Notes: generated by a model from the sequence alone, not told the origin. Shown: positions 31,642 to 41,730, numbered from the stretch's first letter. The stretch is 47,538 bases of DNA from Saprospiraceae bacterium UBA2329 (GCA_002344975.1 DDUV01000064.1:1-47538), one strand, 5' to 3'. Numbers and translations are program-made.

Positions 31642-31696
31642 AGCATTTTTTGATGTAAGATGCGGCGCTGCGGAGTTTTGGCGTACTTTGACGTGT

Positions 31697-31716
31697 ACAA
31701 ACCTTGCCAGGTTTGT
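31697..31716. repeat. Short perfect palindrome in the exbD-rhlE gap
   Basis: ACAAACCT and AGGTTTGT are perfect 8-bp arms around TGCC. It lies 56 bases before the exbD start in a 328-bp divergent gap. It could be an operator or a small interspersed palindrome; the rest of the gap shows nothing I can support. Confidence 0.4.
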
Positions 31717-31969
31717 AAAAATATCGTACCTTGCGTCCCGAAATAAGATTTCCTCTGGCGTTTTCCTCCGGTTCAAGTTCCGGAACCCCGCTCTTGGTAT
31801 TTATCCACAGGTCATCGTTGCCGGCGCACCGGCGGGGCTGACGCAAAATTTTCCGATTTATTTTACCTCATTTTCAACTCATTTTTTCACCCGTCGCCCT
31901 GTCGCGTTGTGACAAGCCGACAATATCATTTCCATTGACAACCAATGGTCTGAATAAATTTTTTTAAAC

Positions 31970-33256
31970 ATGAATTTTGAACAACTGAATTTGATTGCCC
32001 CTCTCCTCGACGCACTCCGCGAAGAAGGATACACCCAACCCACCCCCATCCAGGAACAAGCCATACCCATCGTATTGCAAGAGGGCGACCTCCTGGGCTG
32101 CGCGCAAACCGGCACCGGCAAAACCGCTGCTTTTTCTGTGCCCATTTTGCAATTGCTCCACCAGCGCCCCCGCACCGTACGCGATGCAAAAGCCATTCGT
32201 TGCCTCATCCTCACGCCCACCCGCGAGCTGGCCATACAGATTGACGAAAGCATTGCCGCCTACGGCCGTCACACCCGCCTGCGCCACACCGTCATCTTCG
32301 GCGGCGTATCGCAGAAAGCACAAACCGACGCGCTGGCTAAAGGCATTGACATCCTCGTAGCCACGCCCGGCCGCCTGCTCGACCTCATGCAGCAAGGCTT
32401 CATCACCCTGGCCCACATCGAAATTTTCGTCCTCGATGAAGCCGACCGCATGCTCGACATGGGCTTCATCCACGACGTGCGCAAGGTCATTGCCAAGCTC
32501 CCTGCCCGCCGCCAATCGCTCTTCTTCTCGGCGACCATGCCGCCCGAAATCATGCAATTGGCCGACACCATCCTCACCAAGCCGCAAAAAGTAGCCGTCA
32601 CGCCGCCCTCCACCACCGCCGAGGCCATTGACCAGTCGCTCTTTTATGTAGAGAAAAACGACAAGCGCTCGCTGCTCCTGCACCTCATTCGCGAGCACAA
32701 CATTCCCTCCGCGCTCGTCTTCACGCGCACCAAACACGGCGCAGATCGCGTGGCCAAAGACCTCGTTCGCGCAGGCATCAAGGCCGAAGCCATACACGGC
32801 AACAAGTCGCAAAACGCCCGTCAGCGCGCGTTGAGCAATTTCAAATCGGGCGCCACCCGCATCCTCGTAGCCACCGATATTGCCGCCAGAGGTATAGATG
32901 TGGAGAAGCTCTCGCACGTCATCAACTACGAGATTCCCAACATCCCCGAAACCTACGTCCACCGCATCGGGCGCACAGGCCGGGCAGGCGCCGACGGCGT
33001 CGCATTCTCTTTCTGCGATACCGAAGAGCGCGCCTACATCCGCGACATCCACAAGCTCACAGCCATACAGATTCCCGTCGTTCACGACCACCCGTTTGTA
33101 TCTGAAGTACCCGTGACGGCGCCCGCAGCAGCCGCCTCGCGCCCGCAGCCTCAACCTGCACAGCGCAGTTCCAGGCCCGCGCCTCAGGGGCAACAGCCCG
33201 CTCAGAAAAACCAGCAGAGAAGAAAGTGGTACGGCGCCGGCAGAAAGCAGGCATAA
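31970..33256 (+). CDS. rhlE: DEAD-box RNA helicase, RhlE type
   Basis: A 428-residue ATP-dependent RNA helicase. Motifs in order: Q motif PTPIQEQAIP, motif I AQTGTGKTAA, PTRELAIQ, TPGRLLDL, motif II VLDEADRMLDMGF, motif III SATM, then in the second RecA domain TRTKHGADRVAKDL, ATDIAARGIDVEKLSHVINYE and motif VI HRIGRTGRAG. The C terminus is a Pro/Gln/Arg-rich basic tail that probably binds RNA. Such helicases remodel ribosome precursors and mRNA. It has a hairpin directly downstream. Confidence 0.96.
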   Translation: MNFEQLNLIAPLLDALREEGYTQPTPIQEQAIPIVLQEGDLLGCAQTGTGKTAAFSVPILQLLHQRPRTVRDAKAIRCLILTPTRELAIQIDESIAAYGRHTRLRHTVIFGGVSQKAQTDALAKGIDILVATPGRLLDLMQQGFITLAHIEIFVLDEADRMLDMGFIHDVRKVIAKLPARRQSLFFSATMPPEIMQLADTILTKPQKVAVTPPSTTAEAIDQSLFYVEKNDKRSLLLHLIREHNIPSALVFTRTKHGADRVAKDLVRAGIKAEAIHGNKSQNARQRALSNFKSGATRILVATDIAARGIDVEKLSHVINYEIPNIPETYVHRIGRTGRAGADGVAFSFCDTEERAYIRDIHKLTAIQIPVVHDHPFVSEVPVTAPAAAASRPQPQPAQRSSRPAPQGQQPAQKNQQRRKWYGAGRKQA

Positions 33257-33266
33257 AGTAGAGTTA

Positions 33267-33300
33267 GTTATCGGGCAACTTGGAGTTGTTGTCCGATAAC
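33267..33300 (+). terminator. Hairpin after rhlE
   Basis: GTTATCGGGCAAC pairs with GTTGTCCGATAAC in a 13-bp stem with one G-T pair and an 8-base loop, 11 bases after the stop. No T run follows, so it may also work as a 3' mRNA stabiliser. Confidence 0.6.
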
Positions 33301-33317
33301 TATACCCAAACCCCAGT

Positions 33318-33589
33318 ATGCTCATCAACTCCTCCCTCGGCTTCATGGAGGTATCGGGCCGGCAAAATCTGGACATGTCTATGGCCAATTTCGTGCGGGT
33401 ACCGCTCCGCTTGGTCACGCAGGTGGCATGGCGCAAACTCTTCGGCGGCAAAAGCAAAGCATAAACAGACCCCGACCAGATAGACGAAATAGATATCATC
33501 GGCGATCGTGATAAAGTGCGCTACCTCCATATCCGCATCACCTGCCCCCCGACGACTATAAAGAGGGGCTGGGCTGGGATAAGAAGTAG
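33318..33589 (+). pseudogene. Decayed gene of unknown family
   Basis: From ATG 33318 the frame reads 48 residues (for example LGFMEVSGRQNLDMSMANFV and VAWRKLFGGKSKA) to TAA. The same frame then resumes with TDPDQIDEIDIIGDRDKVRY and needs one shift near 33547 to continue as PPDDYKEGLGWDKK before TAG. The coding-like composition on both sides of the stop points to a gene broken by a nonsense change and a frameshift. The first part could instead be a real 48-residue protein. I recognise no domain. Confidence 0.4.
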
Positions 33590-33607
33590 AAGTAGCGGCT
33601 CTCAACC

Positions 33608-34156
33608 TTATTCAACAAATACCGCATCTATCTTCAGCGCTTTGGTCCATGAGGGATATTCAATCGTCAAATTGGCCTGTATTTGCCAGTGATCGGCATC
33701 TATGCGCTGCCCCTGAATGCAGCCTTCAGGGATTTTCAATCCCGTGTCGCCACAAAAGCAAACCTGGCGATACCGGGCGCTGATCAGGTTCAGTTCTCCA
33801 CTTTCCACAGAGAAGCTATCCATGGAAGGATCAATTTCAAAATAGAATAAATCGGTAAATTCATCATCCGCAATCCCTTCTTGGCCATCCGTTTCTATCC
33901 GAACCGTAAACACCAATTTATCACCCGGATTGATTTGAACAGACGTATTGGCGCTGTAATCCAATTGCGCGTTTTCCTGCCATTTGAATGTACATGTGTA
34001 ATTGTTTCTACAGGTATTGGAAAAAACGTCTTGTTCGCCTTCAGCGATGCAGGTCAGGTTGCAGTCCGTGCATTCGGGCACGAGGCCGTCGTTTTTGCGG
34101 CATTGCAGGCTGAGCAGGATAATGCCGGTCAGGAGGAGGAATTGTGAGCGTGTCAT
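33608..34156 (-). CDS. Cysteine-rich lipoprotein, unknown function
   Basis: A 182-residue protein with a lipoprotein signal (LLSLQC, Cys19). The mature part has nine further Cys, several in close pairs (CTDCNLTC, CFCGDTG), which probably form disulfides. Strands such as DKLVFTVRIETDG and LTIEYPSWTKALKID suggest a beta-sandwich. No known family is evident. It lies alone between a decayed gene and a transposase relic, on the strand opposite to its large neighbours. Confidence 0.7.
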   Translation of the reverse strand: MTRSQFLLLTGIILLSLQCRKNDGLVPECTDCNLTCIAEGEQDVFSNTCRNNYTCTFKWQENAQLDYSANTSVQINPGDKLVFTVRIETDGQEGIADDEFTDLFYFEIDPSMDSFSVESGELNLISARYRQVCFCGDTGLKIPEGCIQGQRIDADHWQIQANLTIEYPSWTKALKIDAVFVE

Positions 34157-34221
34157 AATATAAAGATTGTTTCAGCCGCATAGACGTACCATTAGGGATG
34201 CCCGGTTGGAACTGACGGGGA

Positions 34222-34434
34222 TTATTTATAAAACCTGTCCTTATCCCAATTTTCCGGGTTGGATTCTATGTAATCGTTGATGCGTTGATATTCGGGGTCA
34301 TTTCGGAAGATATGATCATGGAAACGGGCTTGCCAGGCAAATTCAAACCCCAAACGCCGGGCGTGTCTGGTCACGGCCGATTTGTACGATTCTATAATGG
34401 ACGAAACGGTATTTTTACAAAAATACATAATCAT
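34222..34434 (-). pseudogene. REP-associated tyrosine transposase (RAYT/Y1_Tnp) C-terminal relic
   Basis: About 62 residues match the C-terminal half of RAYT transposases: TVSSIIESYKSAVTRHARRL holds the catalytic Tyr region, followed by FAWQARFHDHIFRNDPEYQR and the ending INDYIESNPENWDKDRFYK. The N-terminal half with the HUH metal site is missing, so it cannot cut DNA. RAYTs mobilise REP palindromes in other bacteria, which makes its presence with the REP-like pair at 13.2 kb notable. Confidence 0.75.
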
Positions 34435-34534
34435 CCCATCTCCCCCAAACTCCCTACCTTTGTCCCGCCATCGTTGCGCCAGGCCCGGGCCGGCGCCTGC
34501 GTGTTAACCAAGTTTAAAACCTAGTATTACCGCC

Positions 34535-37500
34535 ATGGAAAAGACCATTGCCTACCAACCAGCCCACAAAATCCGCATCGTCACCGCCGCCTCTCTCTTC
34601 GACGGCCACGATGCCGCCATCAACATCATGCGCCGCATCATGCAGGCCGGAGGCGCCGAAATCATTCACCTCGGCCACAACCGCTCGGTGGAAGAAATCG
34701 TCAACACCGCCATTCAGGAAGATGCGCAAGGCATCGCCATCACTTCCTACCAGGGCGGCCACAACGAGTTTTTCAAATACATGTACGACCTGCTGCGCGA
34801 GCGCGGCGCCGGCCACATCAAAATCTTCGGCGGCGGCGGCGGCACCATACTGCCCTCCGAAATCGAAGACCTGCACCGCTACGGCATCAACCGCATTTAC
34901 TCGCCTGACGACGGCCGCCGCATGGGCCTTCAGGGCATGATTGACGACGTGCTGCGCCAGTGCGATTTTGTACTCGGCGAACACCTCAACGGCGAGGTCA
35001 AAAACTTTGACGCCGCCCGGCCGCTCTCCATCGCGCGCCTCATCACTGCCGTAGAGAACTTCCCCGATGCCGCATCCGAGTGGCTCCGGCCCGTTCAAGA
35101 GCAGGCCGAATTGGCCACTGTGCCCGTGTTGGGCATCACCGGCACCGGCGGCGCGGGCAAGTCAAGCTTGGTGGATGAATTGGTGCGGCGGTTCCTTTTG
35201 GAATTTGAAGACAAACGCATCGCCGTGCTTTCGGTGGACCCCTCCAAACGCAAAACCGGCGGCGCATTGCTCGGCGACCGCATCCGCATGAACACTGCCT
35301 CGCACCCCCGCGTATATATGCGCAGCATGGCCACCCGGCAGTCCAACCTCGCCCTGTCGCGCCATGTGCAGGACGCGCTCCACATCCTCAAAGCCGCCCG
35401 CTTCGACCTCATCATCCTCGAAACCTCCGGCATCGGCCAGTCCGACACCGAAATCGTGGATCACTCCGATGTGTCGCTCTATGTGATGACGCCCGAATAC
35501 GGGGCCGCCACGCAGTTGGAAAAAATTGACATGCTCGATTTTGCCGACATCATCGCCATCAACAAGTTCGACAAGCGCGGCGCCCTCGATGCCCTCCGCG
35601 ATGTGAAAAAGCAGTACCAGCGCAACCATCAGCTTTGGGAAATGCCCTCCGAGGACATGCCCGTGTTCGGCACAATCGCCTCGCAGTTCAACGATCCCGG
35701 CATGAACGCCCTCTACCGCAAGGTGATGCAGCAGTTGGCCCACGCTACCGGCGCGCCGCTGCGTTCGGCCACGCCGGAGAGCAAGGAACTGAGCGAAAAA
35801 ATTTACATCATACCGCCGGCCCGCACCCGCTATCTGGCCGAAATAGCCGAAAACAATCGCCGCTACGACAGTTGGGCCGAACATCAGGCCGCCATTGCGC
35901 GCAGACTTTTCGGCATCCGACAATCTATCGAAGCGATTGAAAGCCAAGCGATTGATAACAAAGAAGTCATCTTGGCGGGGCTTCGAAAAGCATATTCCGA
36001 TCTGGAAAAAGACTTGGACGGCAATTGCCTCCGGGGCCTCGAAGGCTGGGAGGACAAAAAAGCCGCCTACGCTGCCGATGAGTACGTTTTTCAGGTGCGG
36101 GGCCGAGAAATCCGCAGCAAAACCTTCACCACCTCGCTATCGCATACCCGCATTCCCCGCGTAGCCCTGCCGAAGTTCAAAGACTGGGGCGAAATCCTGC
36201 GCTGGACTTTGCAGGAAAACGTGCCGGGCGAGTTTCCCTACACCGCGGGCGTGTTCCCCTTCAAGCGCAAGGAGGAAGACCCCACGCGCATGTTTGCCGG
36301 CGAGGGCGGCCCCGAACGCACCAACCGCCGCTTCCACTATGTATCACTCGACATGCCCGCCAACCGCCTCAGCACGGCCTTCGACTCGGTGACGCTCTAC
36401 GGCGAAGACCCCGACCATCGGCCCGACATCTATGGCAAGGTGGGCAACTCCGGCGTGAGCATTTGCTGTCTCGACGATGCCAAAAAGCTTTACTCCGGCT
36501 TCGATCTCTGCGATCCGCGCACCTCGGTGTCCATGACCATCAACGGGCCGGCAGCTACCATCTGCGCCTTTTTTATGAACGCCGCCATTGACCAGCAGTG
36601 CGAGCGCTACATCCGCGAAAACGGCCTCGAACATTTGGTGGAAACCCGCCTGAAAGAATGCTACGACGACCGCGGTCTGTCCCGGCCTGCCTATCGGGGC
36701 GAACTGCCCAAAGGCAACGACGGCCTCGGTCTGCTCCTGCTGGGCCTCACCGGCGATCAGGTATTGCCTCCCGATGTGTACGAGCAGTGCAAAGCCCGCG
36801 CTCTCCAGGCGGTGCGCGGCACGGTTCAGGCTGATATTCTCAAAGAAGATCAGGCTCAGAACACCTGTATTTTCAGCACCGAGTTCTCGCTGCGCCTCAT
36901 GGGCGACGTGCAGGAGTATTTCATCCAACACAAAGTCCGCAATTTTTACTCCGTCTCCATCTCCGGTTATCACATTGCCGAGGCAGGCGCCAATCCCATT
37001 TCGCAATTGGCCTTCACCTTAGCCAACGGCTTCACTTTCGTGGAATACTACCTCAGCCGGGGCATGAAGATTGATGATTTTGCACCCAATCTCTCCTTCT
37101 TTTTCTCCAACGGCGTTGACCCCGAATATGCCGTCATCGGTCGGGTGGCGCGCCGCCTCTGGGCCAAGGCCATGAAGCACAAGTACGGCGCCAACGAGCG
37201 CAGCCAAATGCTCAAGTACCACATCCAGACCAGCGGTCGCTCGCTGCACGCTCAGGAGATTTCGTTCAACGACATCCGCACCACCCTGCAGGCGCTCTAC
37301 GCCATCTACGACAACTGCAACAGCCTGCATACCAATGCCTACGATGAGGCCATCACCACGCCCACAGAGGAAAGCGTGCGCCGTGCCATGGCCATCCAGC
37401 TCATCATCAACCACGAACTGGGTTTGGCTAAAAACGAAAACCCGCTGCAGGGCGCTTTCATCATCGAAGAGCTGACCGACCTGGTAGAAGAAGCCGTGCT

Positions 37501-37915
37501 GGCCGAATTCGACCGCATCACCGAGCGCGGCGGCGTGCTGGGCGCTATGGAAACCATGTATCAGCGCAGCAAAATACAGGAGGAAAGCCTTTATTACGAA
37601 ACGCTGAAACACAACGGCCAATACCCTATCATCGGGGTCAATACTTTCTTAGGCAAAGACGGCTCGCCCACCATCCTGCCCGGAGAGGTCATCCGCGCTA
37701 CCGACGAAGAAAAGGAGGACCAGATAGCCACCCTGCGCGCACTGCATCAGGCTCATGCAGACAAAAAAGGCTCCATTCTGCGCAATTTGCAACAAACCGC
37801 CATCCAAAACGGCAATACCTTCGAGGCGCTCATGGAGGCGGTGAAGTTTTGCTCATTGGGCCAGATCACGAATGCACTGTACGAGGTGGGCGGGCAGTAT
37901 AGGAGGAATATGTAG
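34535..37915 (+). CDS. icmF: Fused isobutyryl-CoA mutase IcmF
   Basis: A 1126-residue adenosylcobalamin enzyme that interconverts isobutyryl-CoA and n-butyryl-CoA, with its repair chaperone built in. The N-terminal B12-binding domain (1-150) has the DGHDAA form of the DxHxxG motif. A MeaB-like G domain follows, with Walker A GTGGAGKSS near 202-210, VDPSKRKTGGALLGDR and NKFDKRG. The mutase barrel starts around 530: VFPFKRKEEDPTRMFAGEGG, NGPAATICAFF, YSVSISGYHIAEAG near 805-818, and HIQTSGRSLHAQEI. Phe in VFPF and Gln in HIQTSG fit isobutyryl- rather than methylmalonyl-CoA. TACCTTTG at 34455-34462 may be its -7 box. Confidence 0.94.
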   Translation: MEKTIAYQPAHKIRIVTAASLFDGHDAAINIMRRIMQAGGAEIIHLGHNRSVEEIVNTAIQEDAQGIAITSYQGGHNEFFKYMYDLLRERGAGHIKIFGGGGGTILPSEIEDLHRYGINRIYSPDDGRRMGLQGMIDDVLRQCDFVLGEHLNGEVKNFDAARPLSIARLITAVENFPDAASEWLRPVQEQAELATVPVLGITGTGGAGKSSLVDELVRRFLLEFEDKRIAVLSVDPSKRKTGGALLGDRIRMNTASHPRVYMRSMATRQSNLALSRHVQDALHILKAARFDLIILETSGIGQSDTEIVDHSDVSLYVMTPEYGAATQLEKIDMLDFADIIAINKFDKRGALDALRDVKKQYQRNHQLWEMPSEDMPVFGTIASQFNDPGMNALYRKVMQQLAHATGAPLRSATPESKELSEKIYIIPPARTRYLAEIAENNRRYDSWAEHQAAIARRLFGIRQSIEAIESQAIDNKEVILAGLRKAYSDLEKDLDGNCLRGLEGWEDKKAAYAADEYVFQVRGREIRSKTFTTSLSHTRIPRVALPKFKDWGEILRWTLQENVPGEFPYTAGVFPFKRKEEDPTRMFAGEGGPERTNRRFHYVSLDMPANRLSTAFDSVTLYGEDPDHRPDIYGKVGNSGVSICCLDDAKKLYSGFDLCDPRTSVSMTINGPAATICAFFMNAAIDQQCERYIRENGLEHLVETRLKECYDDRGLSRPAYRGELPKGNDGLGLLLLGLTGDQVLPPDVYEQCKARALQAVRGTVQADILKEDQAQNTCIFSTEFSLRLMGDVQEYFIQHKVRNFYSVSISGYHIAEAGANPISQLAFTLANGFTFVEYYLSRGMKIDDFAPNLSFFFSNGVDPEYAVIGRVARRLWAKAMKHKYGANERSQMLKYHIQTSGRSLHAQEISFNDIRTTLQALYAIYDNCNSLHTNAYDEAITTPTEESVRRAMAIQLIINHELGLAKNENPLQGAFIIEELTDLVEEAVLAEFDRITERGGVLGAMETMYQRSKIQEESLYYETLKHNGQYPIIGVNTFLGKDGSPTILPGEVIRATDEEKEDQIATLRALHQAHADKKGSILRNLQQTAIQNGNTFEALMEAVKFCSLGQITNALYEVGGQYRRNM

Positions 37916-37991
37916 TGGAATTGCAGCTCCATATCGTCCGCACCGATGAAAAATATCAGCTCTCTTAAAGAAATATAGATCGTACCTGCCG

Positions 37992-39239
37992 ATGAAACCA
38001 CTGCTCTTTCTGCTCTGCCTGCTGCCGATGTTTGTATCGGCGCAAAAAAATACCCTTTCCAAAATCCTCGACCGCAGCGCCACTATAGCACCTGTTTTGC
38101 GCGAGCAGGAAAAATACCGCGTGCAAATCGTTTATACACAAATAGACCGCGACGCTGCCAATCGCCCTGCATTTTCTACCTATACCTACGGCATGGCCGC
38201 CGACCGGTATTTTTACCCGGCCAGCACGGTCAAAATGCCTGCTGCGCTGCTGGCCTTAGAAAAAATGAACAAAGTACAAGTGCTGGGATTGGACCGCAAC
38301 TGCGTGATGATTTCCGGCGCCGGCACGCCGCCCCAAACGCCAGTCACCCAAGATGAGACTTCGGCTACCGGGTTGCCCTCTATGGCGCATTATATTCGTA
38401 AATTGTTCATTGTCAGTGATAATGATGCATTCAATCGCCTTTATGAGTACCTGGGGCAGGAATATCTCACCCGCCGGCTTTGGGAAAAAGGCTACACCGA
38501 TGCCCGGATTTTGCACCGGCTTTCTGCTCCCGGTTTCGATGCCGAAACCAATCGTTATACCAATCCGGTCAGTTTTTATGAGCCGCCGAAGTCGGGCCAA
38601 AGCTGGGAACAGAGCAAGCTCCTCTTTCATCAGGGCGAGGTTTACAGCAGGGTAAAATCAACGCTGAAATTGCGCGACGAACAGCAAGGCAAAGGCTACA
38701 TCAACTCCGCCGGCGAGCAGGTGAATGAGCCGTTTGATTTCAGCGGGCGCAATTATATTTCGCTGCGCCATTTGCACGACATCGTGCAGGCGGTAATGTT
38801 TCCAGAGGACGTGGCTGCCGAGCGCCGGTTTCGCCTCAGTGCCGATGATCAAAAGTTTGTGTGGAAGTGCATGTCGGAGCTGCCTCGCGAGAGTGATTAT
38901 CCAAAATATCCCGAAAAGGATTACCCCGACGGCTATGTCAAATTCCTGATGTTCGGCAACTCCAAAGAGCGCATTCCCGATCACATTCGCATTTTTAACA
39001 AAGTGGGCAATGCTTACGGCTACCTTACCGACGCTGCTTATTTTGTAGATTTTAATAATGGTGTGGAGTTTTTACTGGCCGCCACCATACACATCAACGA
39101 AAACCAGATTTTCAACGATGGGGTATATGAGTACGATCAAATCGGGTATCCTTTTTTAGCCAATCTGGGGCGGGCCATTTATGAGCACGAATTGAAGCGA
39201 AAGAAAAAACATGCGCCTGACTTGACGATATATCGTTGA
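37992..39239 (+). CDS. Class A beta-lactamase-like serine hydrolase
   Basis: A 415-residue exported protein (signal peptide ending VSAQ). The SxxK motif is Ser78-Thr-Val-Lys81 in YPASTVKMP. A second motif, SDNDAF, is the SDN equivalent (IVSDNDAFNRLYEY). A third, KTG-like element is not clear, but NKVGNAYGYLTDAAYFVD occupies the right place. It belongs to the beta-lactamase2 fold group, which includes true class A enzymes and hydrolases of unknown use. It is longer than class A enzymes (about 290 residues) and lacks a clear Omega-loop Glu, so a drug-resistance role is not supported. Confidence 0.8.
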   Translation: MKPLLFLLCLLPMFVSAQKNTLSKILDRSATIAPVLREQEKYRVQIVYTQIDRDAANRPAFSTYTYGMAADRYFYPASTVKMPAALLALEKMNKVQVLGLDRNCVMISGAGTPPQTPVTQDETSATGLPSMAHYIRKLFIVSDNDAFNRLYEYLGQEYLTRRLWEKGYTDARILHRLSAPGFDAETNRYTNPVSFYEPPKSGQSWEQSKLLFHQGEVYSRVKSTLKLRDEQQGKGYINSAGEQVNEPFDFSGRNYISLRHLHDIVQAVMFPEDVAAERRFRLSADDQKFVWKCMSELPRESDYPKYPEKDYPDGYVKFLMFGNSKERIPDHIRIFNKVGNAYGYLTDAAYFVDFNNGVEFLLAATIHINENQIFNDGVYEYDQIGYPFLANLGRAIYEHELKRKKKHAPDLTIYR

Positions 39240-39386
39240 AAAAATAAAATTTGCCGCAGGATAGCGCTAACTTTGAGCGACGAAATTTGCCGCATGTCTA
39301 TGGTCGATTTTTATAGTTGTTCTCAGCAATGACAACCGAAAAGACCACAGCCAGGCGCACTACCAAATAACAACCAAACAATCACC

Positions 39387-41675
39387 ATGGCAGAAGACAT
39401 CAAAAAGCAGGAAGCCCTGCGGGAAGCAGCCCTGCGTTACCACGAACAAGGCCGCAAAGGTAAATTGGAAGTGACGGCCACCAAGCCCTTTCTCACCCAG
39501 CACGATCTCAGTCTGGCTTATACGCCCGGAGTAGCCGCGCCCTGTATGGCCATTCACGAAGACCCCTCCGCCGTGCGGCGCTATACCGCCAAAGGTAATT
39601 TGGTGGCCGTAGTTACCAATGGCACCGCCGTACTCGGCCTCGGCGACATCGGCCCTATGGCCGGCAAGCCCGTGATGGAAGGCAAAGCCATCCTGTTCAA
39701 GCGTTTTGCAGATGTGGACGTGTTTGATATAGAACTCGGCACCCACGATCCCGACGAGATCATTCGCACCGTGCAACTGCTGGAGCCTACTTTCGGCGGC
39801 ATCAATCTGGAAGACATCAAAGCGCCGGAGTGCTTCTACATCGAAGAAAAACTGAAGGAAACGATGGGCATTCCCGTTTTTCACGACGATCAGCACGGCA
39901 CGGCCATCATTTCAGGAGCAGCGCTGCTGAATGCCATAGAGTTGACAGGCAAAAAAATTGAAAATATCCGCGTGGTCTTTTCCGGCGCCGGGGCAGCGGG
40001 CATTGCCTGCGCCAAGTTTTATATTGCATTGGGTGTGCGCCCCGAAAACGTGCTGATGACCGACAGCAAAGGCGTACTGTGGAAAGGCCGCGGCGACGAA
40101 GGCAAAAACAAATACAAAGATTACTTCTACCGCGAAACCGAGGCCCGCACCTTAGCCGATGCCATGCGCGACGCCGATGCTTTCTGCGGTGTGTCGCTTA
40201 AAGACCTGCTCACTACGGAAATGGTAAAAACCATGGCGCCGAATCCCATTATTTTTGCCATGGCCAATCCCGATCCGGAAATTGCCTACCCTGATGCCAA
40301 AGAAGCCCGCCCGGATGCCGTCATCGCCACCGGTCGCAGCGACTATCCCAATCAGGTAAACAATGTGCTGGGCTTCCCCTTTATCTTTCGCGGCGCCCTT
40401 GATGTGGAGGCCGTCACCATCAACGAAACCATGAAAATGGCCGCTGCCCAGGCATTGGCCCGCCTTGCTAAAGAAGAAGTGCCGGAAGAGGTGAAGAAGG
40501 CTTATGGAGACTACGACCTCACTTTCGGGCCGGATTACATCATTCCCAAACCCTTCGATCCGCGTGTCTTGGTTTGGGTATCTTCGGCAGTAGCCGAGGC
40601 CGCCATAAAAACCGGCGTGGCGCGCAAAACCATAAAAATGAACGCCTACCGCGAGCAATTGCTGGGCAAGGTGGACTGGTCGCGCGAGCTGATGCGCAAA
40701 ATTTACATCTCGGCCCGCAAAGATCCGCGCCGCATCGTATTCCCCGAAGGCAACGACCACAAAATCATCTGGGCCGCCAGCGAGGCCGTGCGCGAGGGCA
40801 TTGCCAAGCCCATTCTCCTCTCCCGAAACAAAGAAGAAACGCTGGCTTTGTTTGAAGAGCTGCGCCATGATCCAAGCGGCATTGAGATTATCGTGCCGAG
40901 GCATTATCCTCATCGTCAGGAATTTATCGAGGCATATCACCATTTGCGGGAGCGCAAAGGCATCACCCGTATCAGCGCTGAAAACGACCTGCGCAACCAC
41001 TTCTACTTTGGCTCCATGATGGTGCAGCAAGGCTACGCCGATGGTATGGTGGCAGGGGCTACCGTCAACTACCCGGAAGTGCTGCGGCCTGCGCTGCGGG
41101 TGGTAGGTACGCGTCCAGGCGGCAAGTTGGTGGCAGGCATGTATCTGATTCAATATCAAAATCAACTGTATTTCCTCTCTGACTGCGCCGTCAACATCAC
41201 GCCCAATGCAGAAGAACTGGCCGAAATTGCCATTATGACTGCCGATCAGGTGCAGAAAATGCAGTTCGAGCCGCGCATTGCCATGCTTTCGTTTTCCAAC
41301 TTCGGTTCGGTACGCGCCCCGGAAACGGATAAAGTGGCCGAAGCCGTCAGAATCATCAACCGCCTGCGCCCCGACCTCATGGCCGACGGCCCCATTCAGG
41401 CCGATACAGCCTTAGATATGGACTTATTGCAAGAACATTTTCCATTCACCCAATTGCAGAAGCGCCCCAATGTGCTGATTTTCCCTAACTTAGACTCGGC
41501 CAACATCGGCATGAAGCTGCTGCGCAAACTCAGCTCGGCCCAAAACATCGGCCCCATTATGGTGGGCTTAGACAAGCCGATTCACTTGGTCACGCGCGAT
41601 ACAGAACTCAACAATATTGTCAATATTACCGCTATTGCTTGTGTGGATGCACAGGTGAGAAACGGGAAAAAGTAA
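39387..41675 (+). CDS. maeB: NADP-dependent malic enzyme with phosphotransacetylase domain
   Basis: A 762-residue protein that converts malate to pyruvate and CO2 with NADP+. The N-terminal malic domain has LAYTPGVAAPC and FHDDQHGTA (catalytic and metal-binding region); the Rossmann domain has VVFSGAGAAGIACAKF (NAD(P) motif). The C-terminal 320 residues (from about 435, DPRRIVFPEGNDHKIIWAA) match phosphotransacetylase but serve regulation, not catalysis, in this class. The length is normal. A TAACTTTG at 39268-39275, 112 bases before the start, could be the -7 box. A terminator follows. Confidence 0.96.
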   Translation: MAEDIKKQEALREAALRYHEQGRKGKLEVTATKPFLTQHDLSLAYTPGVAAPCMAIHEDPSAVRRYTAKGNLVAVVTNGTAVLGLGDIGPMAGKPVMEGKAILFKRFADVDVFDIELGTHDPDEIIRTVQLLEPTFGGINLEDIKAPECFYIEEKLKETMGIPVFHDDQHGTAIISGAALLNAIELTGKKIENIRVVFSGAGAAGIACAKFYIALGVRPENVLMTDSKGVLWKGRGDEGKNKYKDYFYRETEARTLADAMRDADAFCGVSLKDLLTTEMVKTMAPNPIIFAMANPDPEIAYPDAKEARPDAVIATGRSDYPNQVNNVLGFPFIFRGALDVEAVTINETMKMAAAQALARLAKEEVPEEVKKAYGDYDLTFGPDYIIPKPFDPRVLVWVSSAVAEAAIKTGVARKTIKMNAYREQLLGKVDWSRELMRKIYISARKDPRRIVFPEGNDHKIIWAASEAVREGIAKPILLSRNKEETLALFEELRHDPSGIEIIVPRHYPHRQEFIEAYHHLRERKGITRISAENDLRNHFYFGSMMVQQGYADGMVAGATVNYPEVLRPALRVVGTRPGGKLVAGMYLIQYQNQLYFLSDCAVNITPNAEELAEIAIMTADQVQKMQFEPRIAMLSFSNFGSVRAPETDKVAEAVRIINRLRPDLMADGPIQADTALDMDLLQEHFPFTQLQKRPNVLIFPNLDSANIGMKLLRKLSSAQNIGPIMVGLDKPIHLVTRDTELNNIVNITAIACVDAQVRNGKK

Positions 41676-41689
41676 TTTTCAGAGTGTCG

Positions 41690-41730
41690 GCGCCGGGGGC
41701 AACCCTGCGCGCCGGCGCTTAAATTTTACC
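41690..41730 (+). terminator. Intrinsic terminator after maeB
   Basis: GCGCCGG (41690-41696) and CCGGCGC (41712-41718) form a GC-rich stem followed by TTAAATTTT. It is 15 bases after the maeB stop, and its tail merges with the start of the following long palindrome. Confidence 0.7.

Noticed and set aside
31964..33499. Long open frame (511 codons) opposite rhlE
   Set aside because: GC-rich codon bias of rhlE leaves the antisense frame open; its translation has no domain pattern, and rhlE shows all helicase motifs.
37992..39239. Antibiotic-resistance beta-lactamase
   Set aside because: SxxK and SDN are present, but the length, missing clear KTG and missing Omega-loop Glu argue against a true class A beta-lactamase.
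39247..39295. Direct repeat AAATTTGCCGCA (two copies 34 bp apart) before maeB
   Set aside because: Short, no palindrome and no fitting -33 box; not enough to call a regulatory site.
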